DNA from: Bradyrhizobium sp. KBS0727 | GTDB lineage: Bacteria > Pseudomonadota > Alphaproteobacteria > Rhizobiales > Xanthobacteraceae | DNA: 64,000 nucleotides | Direction: 5' to 3' | NCBI RefSeq assembly: GCF_005937885.2 | Contig: NZ_CP042176.1 | Span: 3,591,501 to 3,655,500 of the forward strand | In this document: in pieces, positions 47,939 through 56,426 of the stretch | Numbering within the stretch: position 1 is the first letter of the stretch | How the letters are laid out: the number at the start of each line of letters is the position of its first letter | The notes under the pieces: model-generated | What the model was told of the DNA's origin: nothing | The model's database searches: none | Seen by the model: the letters and a program-made list of their open reading frames with translations, nothing else | Translations under genes and position numbers: made by a program

Positions 47939-48304
47939 ATGCTGATTACCCCTGCGTACGCCCAGGCTGCAGCCGGTGGCGATGCCAACAGCATGTTGAT
48001 GTCACTGCTGCCGTTCGCGCTGATCTTCGTGATCATGTACTTCCTGATTCTGCGGCCGCAGCAGAAGAAGGTGAAGGACCATGCCGAACTGGTGAAGAAC
48101 ATCCGCCGCGGCGACACCGTCGTCACCTCCGGCGGCCTGGTCGGCAAGGTGACCAAGGTGGTGGACGACGACCAGATCGAGTTCGAGATTTCGGACGGCG
48201 TCCGGGTGCGGCAGATGCGGCAGATGATTTCGGGCGTCCGTGCCAAGGGCGAACCGGCCAAGGAAAAGACGGAAGCTGCCAAGGACGAGACGTCCGCGAG
48301 CTAA
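47939..48304 (+). CDS. yajC: Preprotein translocase subunit YajC
   Basis: YajC is a small accessory of the SecDF complex. The 121-residue product has one membrane helix (about residues 20-40, LPFALIFVIMYFLIL), the family signature RPQQKKVKDHAELVKNIRRG just after it, and a cytoplasmic beta domain with GGLVGKVTKV. The ATG at 47939 follows a GAGGA site by 9 bp; the long open frame upstream to 47780 is not protein-like. secD starts 54 bp later, in the standard yajC-secD-secF order. Confidence 0.95.
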   Translation: MLITPAYAQAAAGGDANSMLMSLLPFALIFVIMYFLILRPQQKKVKDHAELVKNIRRGDTVVTSGGLVGKVTKVVDDDQIEFEISDGVRVRQMRQMISGVRAKGEPAKEKTEAAKDETSAS

Positions 48305-48358
48305 AGTTTTTCGCGCTGCTCTCGCGGCGTATTTTCCTGGATCTGACGGGTCAACTCG

Positions 48359-49957
48359 ATGTTGTATTTCACGCGGTGGAAGGCGCTGGCGATCATTCTG
48401 ACCGCGCTTGTGGTCTGCCTGTGCGCCGTGCCGAACTTCTTCCCGGAATCGCAGGTCAAGACCTGGCCGGTCTGGGCGCAGCGCCATCTCGTGCTCGGCC
48501 TCGATCTGCAGGGCGGCTCGCACATCCTGCTCGAAGTCGACTCCAACTCGGTCAAGAAGGACAAGCTCGACCAGGTTCGCGACGACGTCCGCCGCACGCT
48601 GCGCGACGCCAAGATCGGCTATACCGGTTTGGCCGCCAAAGCCGACTCGGTCGAAGTCCGGGTCAAGGACACTGATCTTGCGACCGCGCTGACCAAATTG
48701 CGCGAGCTGTCGCAGCCGCTCGGCGGCCTGCTTGGCTCCAGTGGCCAGCGCAGCCTCGAAGTCTCCGATGCCGGCGGCGGGCTGATCCGGCTCACCGTAC
48801 CGCAGGCCGCGATCACCGAACGCATCCGTCAGTCGGTCGAACAGTCGATCCAGATCGTCGAGCGCCGCGTCAACGAACTCGGCACTGTCGAGCCCCTGAT
48901 CCAGCGCCAGGGCGTCGACCGCATCCTGGTGCAGGTGCCGGGTCTGCAGGATCCGACCCGGCTGAAGGAATTGCTCGGCAAGACCGCGAAGCTCGACTTC
49001 CGCATGGTCGACCTCACCGTTCCGGCGGATCAGGCCCAACAGGGCAGGGTGCCGCCGGACTCCGAAGTCCTGATGAGTTCGACCGCGCCGAAGGTGCCCT
49101 ATGTCATCAAGAAGCAGGTGCTGGTTTCCGGCGGCGACCTGACCGACGCCCAGCCGGGCTTCGACCAGCGCTCGGGCGAGCCGATCGTCAGCTTCCGCTT
49201 CAACACCTCAGGCTCGCGCAAATTCGCGCAGGCGACGTCGGAAAATGTCGGCCAGCCCTTCGCCATCGTGCTCGACAACGAGGTGATTTCGGCGCCCGTG
49301 ATCCGCGAGCCCATCACCGGCGGCTCGGGCCAGATTTCCGGCAGCTTTACCGTGCAGGCCGCCAACGATCTGTCGATCCTGCTGCGCGCCGGCGCGCTGC
49401 CGGCGCCGCTGACCATCATCGAGGAGCGCACCGTCGGTCCCGGCCTCGGCCAGGACTCGATCGAAAAGGGCGAACTCGCGGCCTACGTCGGCTCGATCAT
49501 GGTCATCGTGTTCATGCTGGTGACCTACCGGCTGTTCGGCGTGTTCGCCAACATCGCGGTTGCCATCAACGTTGCGATGATCTTCGGCGTGCTGTCGCTG
49601 CTCAACGCCACGCTGACGCTGCCCGGTATCGCCGGCATCGTCCTCACCGTCGGTATCGCGGTCGACTCCAACGTCCTGATCTATGAGCGTATCCGCGAGG
49701 AATTGCGCGGTGGCCGCACCGCGATTTCGGCGATCGACGCCGGCTTCAAGCGTGCGCTCTCGACCATTCTCGATTCCAACATCACGACTTTCATCGCCGC
49801 CGCCGTGCTGTTCTATATCGGTACTGGGCCGGTGCGCGGTTTTGCCGTGACGCTCGGCATCGGCATCATCACCACGGTGTTCACCGCCTTCACGCTGACC
49901 CGCCTGATCGTGGCGGGGTGGGTGCGGTGGAAGCGGCCGCAAACCGTGCCGATCTAA
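48359..49957 (+). CDS. secD: Protein translocase subunit SecD
   Basis: SecD uses the proton gradient to help pull proteins through SecYEG. The 532-residue product has an N-terminal membrane helix, a periplasmic P1 domain with the LGLDLQGGSHILLEVD signature (about residues 50-65), and a C-terminal block of five membrane helices with the family segment GIAGIVLTVGIAVDSNVLIYERIREE, given here in part (VGIAVDSNVLIYERI). It is part of the yajC-secDF operon. Confidence 0.96.
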   Translation: MLYFTRWKALAIILTALVVCLCAVPNFFPESQVKTWPVWAQRHLVLGLDLQGGSHILLEVDSNSVKKDKLDQVRDDVRRTLRDAKIGYTGLAAKADSVEVRVKDTDLATALTKLRELSQPLGGLLGSSGQRSLEVSDAGGGLIRLTVPQAAITERIRQSVEQSIQIVERRVNELGTVEPLIQRQGVDRILVQVPGLQDPTRLKELLGKTAKLDFRMVDLTVPADQAQQGRVPPDSEVLMSSTAPKVPYVIKKQVLVSGGDLTDAQPGFDQRSGEPIVSFRFNTSGSRKFAQATSENVGQPFAIVLDNEVISAPVIREPITGGSGQISGSFTVQAANDLSILLRAGALPAPLTIIEERTVGPGLGQDSIEKGELAAYVGSIMVIVFMLVTYRLFGVFANIAVAINVAMIFGVLSLLNATLTLPGIAGIVLTVGIAVDSNVLIYERIREELRGGRTAISAIDAGFKRALSTILDSNITTFIAAAVLFYIGTGPVRGFAVTLGIGIITTVFTAFTLTRLIVAGWVRWKRPQTVPI

Positions 49958-49968
49958 GGATCCAGCCT

Positions 49969-50970
49969 GTGACTCACTTCGTTCTCATCGCGCTGGGCGT
50001 TTTGATTGTCGTGCTGACCGTGGTCAGCGCGCTCGGCCTGTTGCCGTCGCTGCGGATCGTCCCCGACGACACCCATTTCGATTTTACGCGCTTTCGCCGC
50101 ATCAGCTTTCCGATCTCGGCGCTGCTGTCGATCGTCGCGATCACGCTGTTTTTCACCCACGGGCTGAATTTCGGCATCGACTTCAAGGGCGGTACGCTCA
50201 TGGAGGTCCAGTCCAAGTCGGGCGCGGCCGATATCGCCACCATGCGCGCGACGTTGGGAAATCTCGGGCTCGGCGACGTCCAGTTGCAGCAGTTCGGCGG
50301 TCCGGCCGACGTCCTGATCCGCGTCGCCGAACAGCCCGGCGGCGATGCCGCGCAGCAGGCGGCGGTGCAGAAAGTTCGCGGCGCGCTCGGCGATGCCGTC
50401 GACTATCGCCGCATCGAAGTGGTGGGGCCGCGCGTTTCGGGCGAACTGCTGGCCTACGGCATGCTCGGCCTGATGCTCGCGATCTTCGCGATCCTGATCT
50501 ATCTCTGGTTCCGGTTCGAATGGCAGTTCGCGCTCGGCGCAATGATCGCCAACGTCCACGACATCGTGCTGACCATCGGCTTCATGTCGATCTCGCAGGT
50601 CGATTTCGACCTCACCAGTATCGCGGCGCTGTTGACGATTCTCGGCTACTCCCTGAACGACACGGTCGTGATCTATGACCGGATCCGGGAAATGCTGCGG
50701 CGCTACAAGAAAATGCCGATGCCGCAACTGCTCAACGAATCCATCAACTCGACACTGTCGCGCTCGATCATCACCCACGTCACGGTGACGCTGGCGCTGC
50801 TGGCGCTGCTGCTGTTCGGCGGCCACGCCATCCACAGCTTTACCGCGGTCATGATGTTCGGCGTGGTGCTGGTCGGCACCTACACCTCGATCTTCATCGC
50901 CGCGCCGATCCTGATCTATCTCGGTGTCGGCACCCACCGCGACGGGCCGGACGTTCCCGCAAAGAAATAG
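49969..50970 (+). CDS. secF: Protein translocase subunit SecF
   Basis: SecF pairs with SecD in the export accessory complex. The 333-residue product has six membrane helices, the periplasmic segment FGIDFKGGTLMEVQ and the cytoplasmic-side signature LGYSLNDTVVIYDRIREM. The GTG at 49969 is chosen: AAGGA lies 7 bp before it, and the alternative GTG at 49918 would overlap secD by 40 bp. The next gene begins 2 bp after its stop, so transcription and probably translation continue. Confidence 0.94.
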   Translation: MTHFVLIALGVLIVVLTVVSALGLLPSLRIVPDDTHFDFTRFRRISFPISALLSIVAITLFFTHGLNFGIDFKGGTLMEVQSKSGAADIATMRATLGNLGLGDVQLQQFGGPADVLIRVAEQPGGDAAQQAAVQKVRGALGDAVDYRRIEVVGPRVSGELLAYGMLGLMLAIFAILIYLWFRFEWQFALGAMIANVHDIVLTIGFMSISQVDFDLTSIAALLTILGYSLNDTVVIYDRIREMLRRYKKMPMPQLLNESINSTLSRSIITHVTVTLALLALLLFGGHAIHSFTAVMMFGVVLVGTYTSIFIAAPILIYLGVGTHRDGPDVPAKK

Positions 50971-50972
50971 CC

Positions 50973-51356
50973 ATGGCCAACCCCTCGGACGTTCCGCACC
51001 TTCCGAGGCCGGCGCCGATCGAGGCCTACGGCAAGGGCGGCTTCGCCTTCGACACCATGTCGCATCGTGGCTCGCTGTTGTGCCTTCCGGACGGGATCTG
51101 GGCATGGCCGGTGACGCAGCCTGCCGAGATCGACCAATACACGCTGGAGCGCGTGTTCAAGGCCGCCAACGCCATCGACACGCTGATCGTGGGCACCGGC
51201 ACCGAGGTCTGGCTGCCGCCACGCGGCCTGCGCGAGGCACTGCGTGCGGTCCGGGTGGTCATGGATACGATGCAGACCGGTCCGGCAATCCGCACCTATA
51301 ACATCATGCTGGGCGAGCGCCGGCGCGTCGCGGCGGCGCTGATCGCGGTGCCATGA
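50973..51356 (+). CDS. Mth938-like protein (NDUFAF3/C3orf60 family)
   Basis: The 127-residue product is a small soluble alpha/beta protein of the Mth938 domain family, with GKGGFAFDTMSHRGSLLCLP near the start (residues about 18-37) and TLIVGTGTEVWLPP in the middle. The mitochondrial member NDUFAF3 helps assemble respiratory complex I, and linkage of its bacterial homologues to secDF in alphaproteobacteria is known. It starts 2 bp after secF and its end overlaps the next gene by 4 bp (ATGA). The likely role is complex I or membrane-protein assembly. Confidence 0.82.
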   Translation: MANPSDVPHLPRPAPIEAYGKGGFAFDTMSHRGSLLCLPDGIWAWPVTQPAEIDQYTLERVFKAANAIDTLIVGTGTEVWLPPRGLREALRAVRVVMDTMQTGPAIRTYNIMLGERRRVAAALIAVP

Positions 51357-52213
51357 ACGCCACGCAAGCTCCCATCGACGCCGCCGGCTTCTGCGCCGAT
51401 CTGGTGCGCAGTCACGATTTTGCCCGCTACGCCGCGACGCTGTTCATGCCGGCGATCCCGCGTCGTGCGCTGCTGGCCGTCTACGCCTTCAATGCCGAGA
51501 TTTCGCGGGTGCGCGAGCAGGTCAGCCAGCCGCTGCCGGGCGAGATACGGATGCAATGGTGGACCGACACGTTGGCCGGATCGGGCCACGGCGGCAGTGA
51601 GGGCAATCCGGTGGCCGCAGAACTGCTGCTTGCGATCCGGGATTTTCGTCTGCCGGTCGAGCCGCTATTGCGCCTGATCGAGGAGCATCAGTTCGATCTC
51701 TACAACGACCCGATGCCGTCGATGGCCGCGCTGGAAGGCTATGTCACCGATACCTCGTCGGCGCTGTTTTCGCTGGGCGCGCGGATCGTGGCGCGGCCGT
51801 CGGAGCAGATCGATCATCTGGCGCGCCATGCGGGTCTCGCGCAAGGCATTGCGCAGGTGATCGCAGCGTTGCCGCTCGATGCGGCGCGGCGGCAGCTCTT
51901 CGTGCCGGTGCAGTTGCTGGAAAGTCATGGCAGCGGCATGGAGGAAATCTATGCCGGCAAGCAGACGCTGAAGGCGCGTGCGGCGATCGATCAGTTGAGC
52001 GGTGAGGCGCGCGCGCATCTAGCGACGGCCTTTGAGCTGCTGGCCGGCGTACCGCCGGAGGCGAGACCGGTATTCCTGCCGCTGGCGCTGGTCCGCCGCG
52101 ATCTGAAGCGGATGTCGCGCGCCGACGTCGATCCCTTCGTACCGCATCCGACCTCACGGTTGCGGACGCTGTGGACACTATGGCGGGCGTCGCGGTCGAA
52201 GGAGTTTTCGTAG
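51353..52213 (+). CDS. Squalene/phytoene synthase-like protein (NDUFAF6-like)
   Basis: The 286-residue product has the trans-isoprenyl synthase fold by resemblance (YAFNAEISRVREQ at about residues 45-57, MQWWTDTL, QFDLYNDPMPS). However, the aspartate-rich DxxxD motif that binds the diphosphate-magnesium in real synthases is absent at both expected sites: AEISRVRE stands at the first, and GIAQVIAALPLD at the second. This is the pattern of NDUFAF6 homologues, which help assemble complex I. Its ATGA overlap with the Mth938-like gene supports that. A carotenoid or hopanoid enzyme is unlikely. Confidence 0.78.
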   Translation: MNATQAPIDAAGFCADLVRSHDFARYAATLFMPAIPRRALLAVYAFNAEISRVREQVSQPLPGEIRMQWWTDTLAGSGHGGSEGNPVAAELLLAIRDFRLPVEPLLRLIEEHQFDLYNDPMPSMAALEGYVTDTSSALFSLGARIVARPSEQIDHLARHAGLAQGIAQVIAALPLDAARRQLFVPVQLLESHGSGMEEIYAGKQTLKARAAIDQLSGEARAHLATAFELLAGVPPEARPVFLPLALVRRDLKRMSRADVDPFVPHPTSRLRTLWTLWRASRSKEFS

Positions 52214-52233
52214 GCTGCGCCGCTCAGGCGGTC

Positions 52234-52307
52234 GTCATACCCCGCGAATGCGGGGTATCCAGTACGCCGCGCCGTCCGATTGAATCACCCGCTTTCGCGG
52301 GTGACGA
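52234..52307. repeat. Dispersed palindromic repeat, family B, copy 3
   Basis: The left arm is GTCATACCCCGCGAATGCGG and the right arm ends CCCGCTTTCGCGGGTGACGA. It lies between two convergent genes, only 4 bp before the stop of the leftward kinase-fusion gene, so it can act as the terminator for both. Confidence 0.75.
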
Positions 52308-52311
52308 CAGC

Positions 52312-53415
52312 TTAGCGCGCCGGTTGATCCATATCGGCCGACTCGAAATTGAATCGATCGCGCAAGTTCTTGCGCTGTTCCAAAATGTCTTTCAGGAATT
52401 CGCGGTCGGCATCGCTGGTCATCATCGGCCCGATCAGGTCGATCTGATTCATCGCGACCAGTTGCAGGATCTCGGTACGCGGTTTTCCGGCACTGTCGCG
52501 CGGCAGGGCATGCACCACCTGGATATGTTCGGGCGGCTTGATGCCCTTGGCGGATGAGAGTTCGCTGCGCAGTTGTTTTTCCAGCGCGACCTTGTCCGCC
52601 TCGACAAACGCATACAGCCCGACACCGACACGCCGGTCGGCAAAGGCGACGATCGCGGTGTCGCGGACTTCAGGGTTTTTCCGGATCAGATCGATCAGCA
52701 CCGGTGCGTCATTGACCAGGCGCCGGCCGCCGCCTTCACGGTCGGTGAAATTGAACAGCCCCCGGGTGATCGCCTGGTAGACCTTCTTGCCGGTCTTGAG
52801 CCAGAGGCTGGCGACAAAGGATTTGCGCGCGAGGATCTTGCGCTCCATCGGGGTCAGCGCCGCGGGCGCATAGCTGCGCTTGTGCTTCAACAGATGCCGC
52901 AGGTCCTCATAGGCCGCGATCCGGAACAGTCGGCTGCGGCTCTTGAAGCAGCCGGCCAGCTGAAAATCGGTGAGATAGGCGTTGCCGTCGCTGCCGCGCA
53001 GCCAGTTCTGTTCCTTGGCGAGGTCGTTATGGCAGATGCCGGCGCGATGCAGCTTGCGCAAGGCGAGCTTGGCGGAGCGGAAATAGGCGAGGTCACCATG
53101 GGGTTTTGCCAGATGCAGCGCGACACCGTCGATGAAGCCGCGCACCAGCGCCTGCCGCCCGGCCCACAACAGTTTTGGGCCGACATCGAGATCCCGCGCC
53201 AGCGCCAGCGCGCGACGTTCGCGCGCGAACAAATGGCGGGCCAGCGGATAGGACCACAGCGGCACCTGGTCGAGCCGGCGCAGCACAGCCTCGACGTCTC
53301 CGGAATCTTCGCGAAAACGTCCGCGTTCGACGGTCGAGAACACGTCGCGCTTCAACAGCACGCCTTCGGTCCATCGCGCCGACAGAACCGCGGCGTCATC
53401 TCCTTGCAAGGCCAT
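52312..53415 (-). CDS. Kinase-like protein fused to an ANL C-terminal domain
   Basis: The 367-residue product has two parts. Residues about 15-215 form a RIO/LPS-kinase-like protein kinase with the catalytic loop CHNDLAKEQN (Asp131, Asn137) and a metal-binding Asp150 in LTDFQLAG. Residues about 245-330 resemble the small C-terminal subdomain of acyl-CoA synthetases and other adenylate-forming enzymes: VAFADRRVGVGLYAFVEAD, PPEHIQVVHALP and the final AGKPRTEIL with the lysine (Lys311) that serves adenylation in true enzymes. The large adenylation domain is missing. The ATG at 53415 starts 4 bp after the trmFO stop, so the pair is likely an operon. The substrate is unknown. Confidence 0.75.
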   Translation of the reverse strand: MALQGDDAAVLSARWTEGVLLKRDVFSTVERGRFREDSGDVEAVLRRLDQVPLWSYPLARHLFARERRALALARDLDVGPKLLWAGRQALVRGFIDGVALHLAKPHGDLAYFRSAKLALRKLHRAGICHNDLAKEQNWLRGSDGNAYLTDFQLAGCFKSRSRLFRIAAYEDLRHLLKHKRSYAPAALTPMERKILARKSFVASLWLKTGKKVYQAITRGLFNFTDREGGGRRLVNDAPVLIDLIRKNPEVRDTAIVAFADRRVGVGLYAFVEADKVALEKQLRSELSSAKGIKPPEHIQVVHALPRDSAGKPRTEILQLVAMNQIDLIGPMMTSDADREFLKDILEQRKNLRDRFNFESADMDQPAR

Positions 53416-53419
53416 GATG

Positions 53420-54871
53420 TTACGCCGCCGCCGCAACGCGTAGGTGGTCGGCGATCCAGCCGTCGAGGTCGGCGAGCGCGCGGGCGCTCATCGCCTGCTT
53501 CTTGGCGACCGTCTTCTCGTTGCCGCGCAGCCGTGTGCCGTCGGGTTTTTTGGTCGGCGCGACTGCAAGCGGCGGGAACAGGCCGAAATTGATGTTCATC
53601 GGCTGGAACGAGCGCGTGCCGGGCTCGAGTTTCTCGCCGGGTTCGATGGTCTCGATGTGGCCGCCGGTGATATGGCCGAGCAGCGATCCCAGCGCGGTGG
53701 TCGCGGGCGGCGGTGCCAGCGACTGCGCGCGTGCATCGGCCGCGGCGTAAAGTCCTGATATCAGGCCGATGCTGGCGGATTCCACGTAGCCCTCGCAGCC
53801 GGTCATCTGACCGGCAAAACGCAGCCGCGGCTGGGCACGTAGTCGCAACTGGCCGTCCAGCAGTTTGGGCGAGTTGAGGAAGGTGTTGCGGTGGAGGCCG
53901 CCGAGCCGGGCGAATTCGGCGCCTTCGAGTCCGGGAATGGTGCGGAACACCTGTAGCTGCGCGCCGTGCTTCAGCTTGGTCTGGAAACCGACGATATTGT
54001 AGAGCGTGCCGAGCTTGTTGTCCTGGCGCAGCTGCACGATGGCGTAGGCCTTCACCGTCGGATTATGCGGATTGGTCAGCCCGACCGGCTTCATCGGTCC
54101 GTGTCGCAAGGTCTCGGGGCCGCGTTCCGCCATCACCTCGACCGGCAGGCAGCCGTCGAAATAGGGCGTGTTGGTCTCCCAATCCTTGAAGTCGACCTTC
54201 TCGCCGGCCAGCAGCGCCGCGACGAAGGCATCGTATTGGTCCTTCGTCATCGGACAGTTGATGTAATCGGCGCCGGTGCCGCCGGGCCCGACCTTGTCGT
54301 AGCGCGACTGAAACCACGCCACCGACATGTCGATGGAATCCTTGTGCACGATCGGGGCGATGGCGTCGAAGAACGCCAGCGCGTTCTCGTCGGTCAGCTC
54401 ACGGATAGCTTCCGCCAGCGGTGCCGAGGTGAGGGGTCCGGTGGCGACGATGACATTGCCCCATTCCTTTGGCGGCAGGCCGGCGACCTCCGCCCGATCG
54501 ATCTCGATCAGGGGATGGTTGTGCAGCGCCTTGGTGACGGCGGCCGAAAAGCCGTCGCGGTCGACCGCCAGCGCGCCGCCGGCGGGCACCTGATTGGCGT
54601 CCGCCGCGCGCATGATCAGCGAGCCCAGCCGGCGCATCTCGGCGTGCAGCAGGCCGACGGCATTGTTGGCGGCGTCATCGGAGCGGAACGAGTTGGAGCA
54701 GACCAGCTCGGCCAGGCTCTCGGTGCGGTGCGCCTCGGTCATCCGCGAGGGACGCATCTCGTGCAGGATTACGGGAATCCCGGCATTGGCGATCTGCCAA
54801 GCGGCTTCCGAGCCGGCAAGGCCGCCGCCAACCACATGGACGGTGTCACTTTGGGGAGTGTTGGAAATCAT
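53420..54871 (-). CDS. trmFO: tRNA (uracil-5-)-methyltransferase TrmFO
   Basis: This FAD enzyme methylates U54 in the T-loop of tRNA using methylenetetrahydrofolate. The 483-residue product has an N-terminal FAD motif (VHVVGGGLAGSEAAWQI), a cysteine in ELVCSNSFRSDD, and the second key cysteine in QMTGCEGYVESASIGLI, both family hallmarks. The ATG at 54871 (MISNTPQS) fits the family start; the frame to 54907 adds a basic tail that lacks support. It is transcribed leftwards, with the kinase-fusion gene next. Confidence 0.95.
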   Translation of the reverse strand: MISNTPQSDTVHVVGGGLAGSEAAWQIANAGIPVILHEMRPSRMTEAHRTESLAELVCSNSFRSDDAANNAVGLLHAEMRRLGSLIMRAADANQVPAGGALAVDRDGFSAAVTKALHNHPLIEIDRAEVAGLPPKEWGNVIVATGPLTSAPLAEAIRELTDENALAFFDAIAPIVHKDSIDMSVAWFQSRYDKVGPGGTGADYINCPMTKDQYDAFVAALLAGEKVDFKDWETNTPYFDGCLPVEVMAERGPETLRHGPMKPVGLTNPHNPTVKAYAIVQLRQDNKLGTLYNIVGFQTKLKHGAQLQVFRTIPGLEGAEFARLGGLHRNTFLNSPKLLDGQLRLRAQPRLRFAGQMTGCEGYVESASIGLISGLYAAADARAQSLAPPPATTALGSLLGHITGGHIETIEPGEKLEPGTRSFQPMNINFGLFPPLAVAPTKKPDGTRLRGNEKTVAKKQAMSARALADLDGWIADHLRVAAAA

Positions 54872-54964
54872 GCGCGCAGGGTTAGCGCGTTTTCGCAGCG
54901 AGTGCACCTGCGTCCGAGGCCGTCGGCGCGTTTTGAGAGGAAACGCGTCTGGTTCAGATACGAC

Positions 54965-54988
54965 AACGCCCGCAGCAAGGCGGGCGTT
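54965..54988 (-). terminator. GC-rich hairpin downstream of the DUF1127 gene
   Basis: A perfect 9-bp stem (AACGCCCGC / GCGGGCGTT) with a 6-base loop lies 35 bp past the stop of the leftward DUF1127 gene and upstream of trmFO. No clear T-run follows on the minus strand, so termination strength is uncertain. Confidence 0.45.
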
Positions 54989-55022
54989 ATCCGTTCGTTA
55001 GATCAGGCGGCTGGCGGGCAAA

Positions 55023-55175
55023 TCAGCCGTTAAAAGTCCCGGCTGCAACGCGCGGAATGTCCGAGCGATCAAGGCCGATATCGGCCAGTTCGCGATCGCT
55101 GAGCTGGGACAGTTCGCTGACATTGCGCTGATAGTCCCGGAACGCCTGGATCATGCGGATGAGCGAGAGAAGCAT
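55023..55175 (-). CDS. DUF1127 (YjiS-like) small protein
   Basis: The 50-residue product, too short for most gene finders, begins MLLSLIRMIQAFRDYQRNVS and carries the DUF1127 signature LSQLSDRELADIGLDRSDI, followed by PRVAAGTFNG. AAGGAG lies 7 bp before the ATG. In other alphaproteobacteria, short DUF1127 proteins take part in RNA turnover and in phosphate or carbon metabolism control, through arginine-rich segments that bind RNA or partners. The long, AT-richer region upstream suggests strong or complex promoter control. Confidence 0.88.
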   Translation of the reverse strand: MLLSLIRMIQAFRDYQRNVSELSQLSDRELADIGLDRSDIPRVAAGTFNG

Positions 55176-56079
55176 GGTAGTCTCCTTGTAGTTACGATTC
55201 AGCTCTTGGAGGAAAGCCTCATCGTTGAAATGAATATAGGTCGCTATACCGCAATGCAGAAGTTCCGATGTTGCGGTGCAGCTAATCTAAAAACGCATAG
55301 CGGGGGTAAGAAACGATTAACCTTTCGGCATGGCTGCCGGAGCGGTTATCCGAGGCGGTGGCCCGGGCACCGAAATGAAGCGAACGTGCCTATAAAATAG
55401 GGGAAATGTCGCAAATCCGTCACAGCTCTTACTGCCAGAATAAATGGAAATTGGGGAACAGAGATTCAAGGGTGGAGCCCCGCCGCGACTGAAAATGTCT
55501 CTCTAAGGGCCGAGTCTTGGAACTTTCTTATGCATGATTCGCATGCAGCTCTTGCCTTTAAAGTGAACTAATAATCATTTCTTTGTTGGGGCGCTAAATG
55601 CTCCGTCGGCTGTGTCGCGATGGAAGCCCAGCGCCTTCTAGGCGGACGCACGGCGTCTACGCGGCATCGGGCACGGACCGCGCGTGGACCGCCATTGACC
55701 GGAGGACGTTGTCGCCCACTACGACGATGCGACCCTGGCGAGGTGGATGCGGAGCAGTCGCGTCAGCGAAATTGCGCAGGATCATTTGCATCCTCGGTCA
55801 CGCATTGAAGTCGCACAGCCTGAGGTGATGACGGTCCTCCCGCGATGATCGTCGCATCGCTCGAGCGCCTCCGCCGATCGACGCGCACTGTGCGTCGCAT
55901 CATTACGCGGTCGTAATGAAAAAGCGTTGTTTCGCATAAGGCCTTGCGCGCGGCGCCGATCAAATCTCTATCGCGCGAATTTCATTCTGAAATTTTTGTG
56001 TGATCGGCGAACAATCGTTTCACGGATTCCGGCAATGACGCCGGTTTTCGTTCAAAAAAACAGAAGATGGAAAACTACC
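55176..56079. other. Long intergenic region
   Basis: About 900 bp lie between the divergent DUF1127 gene and a small exported-protein gene. Open frames here (for example at 55206-55400 and 55598-55828) are arginine- and serine-rich and have no ribosome sites, so I see no protein gene. The left part (55200-55600) is AT-rich compared with its surroundings. A weak stem with a T-run (AATTTCA / TGAAATT, 55978-55997) lies about 80 bp before the next gene. A small RNA could be encoded but cannot be shown. Confidence 0.5.
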
Positions 56080-56343
56080 ATGCTCAACAAGATACTCGCA
56101 GCAGCCGCAATGGCTGCAATCGCTTACGCCGTCGTCCCCGCCAATGCCGCCCATGTCAGCGCCGGCTGCAGTGGATCGAACCTCACCAAAACCGAATCCA
56201 TGGTCGAGACCATGGCTGACGGTGAAGGCAAGATCATGGCCCAGAAGGAAATTGCGATGGCCCAGGATTCGATGCTCAACGGCAAGATGGGTGCATGCGG
56301 CATGCATCTCAGCAAGGCCATGCATGCGGGTATGGCGAAGTAA
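56080..56343 (+). CDS. Small exported protein
   Basis: The 87-residue product has a signal peptide (about residues 1-24, ending VPANAA) and a mature part rich in Met, Ala and Lys with two cysteines (SAGCSGSNL and MGACGMHL) that may pair in the periplasm. The segment GEGKIMAQKEIAMAQDSML looks helical. The ATG at 56080 is the only start that gives the signal peptide. I do not know the family; it looks like a short Bradyrhizobium-type hypothetical. A strong terminator follows. Confidence 0.72.
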   Translation: MLNKILAAAAMAAIAYAVVPANAAHVSAGCSGSNLTKTESMVETMADGEGKIMAQKEIAMAQDSMLNGKMGACGMHLSKAMHAGMAK

Positions 56344-56360
56344 ATTCGCACGTTCTCACA

Positions 56361-56398
56361 CGAAGGGCCGGTCGCGTGCGATCGGCCCTTCGATTTTG
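56361..56398 (+). terminator. Rho-independent terminator
   Basis: A 10-bp stem (CGAAGGGCCG / CGGCCCTTCG, 56361-56370 and 56383-56392) is followed by ATTTTG. It lies 18 bp after the small exported-protein gene and before the end of the convergent transglycosylase gene. Confidence 0.75.
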
Positions 56399-56426
56399 TC
56401 ATTTGCTTCGCGGCTTTTGTTTCGCG

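Noticed and set aside
55598..55828. 76-codon frame in the long gap
   Set aside because: Arg-rich, no ribosome site, and alternative frames of equal quality exist over the same bases.
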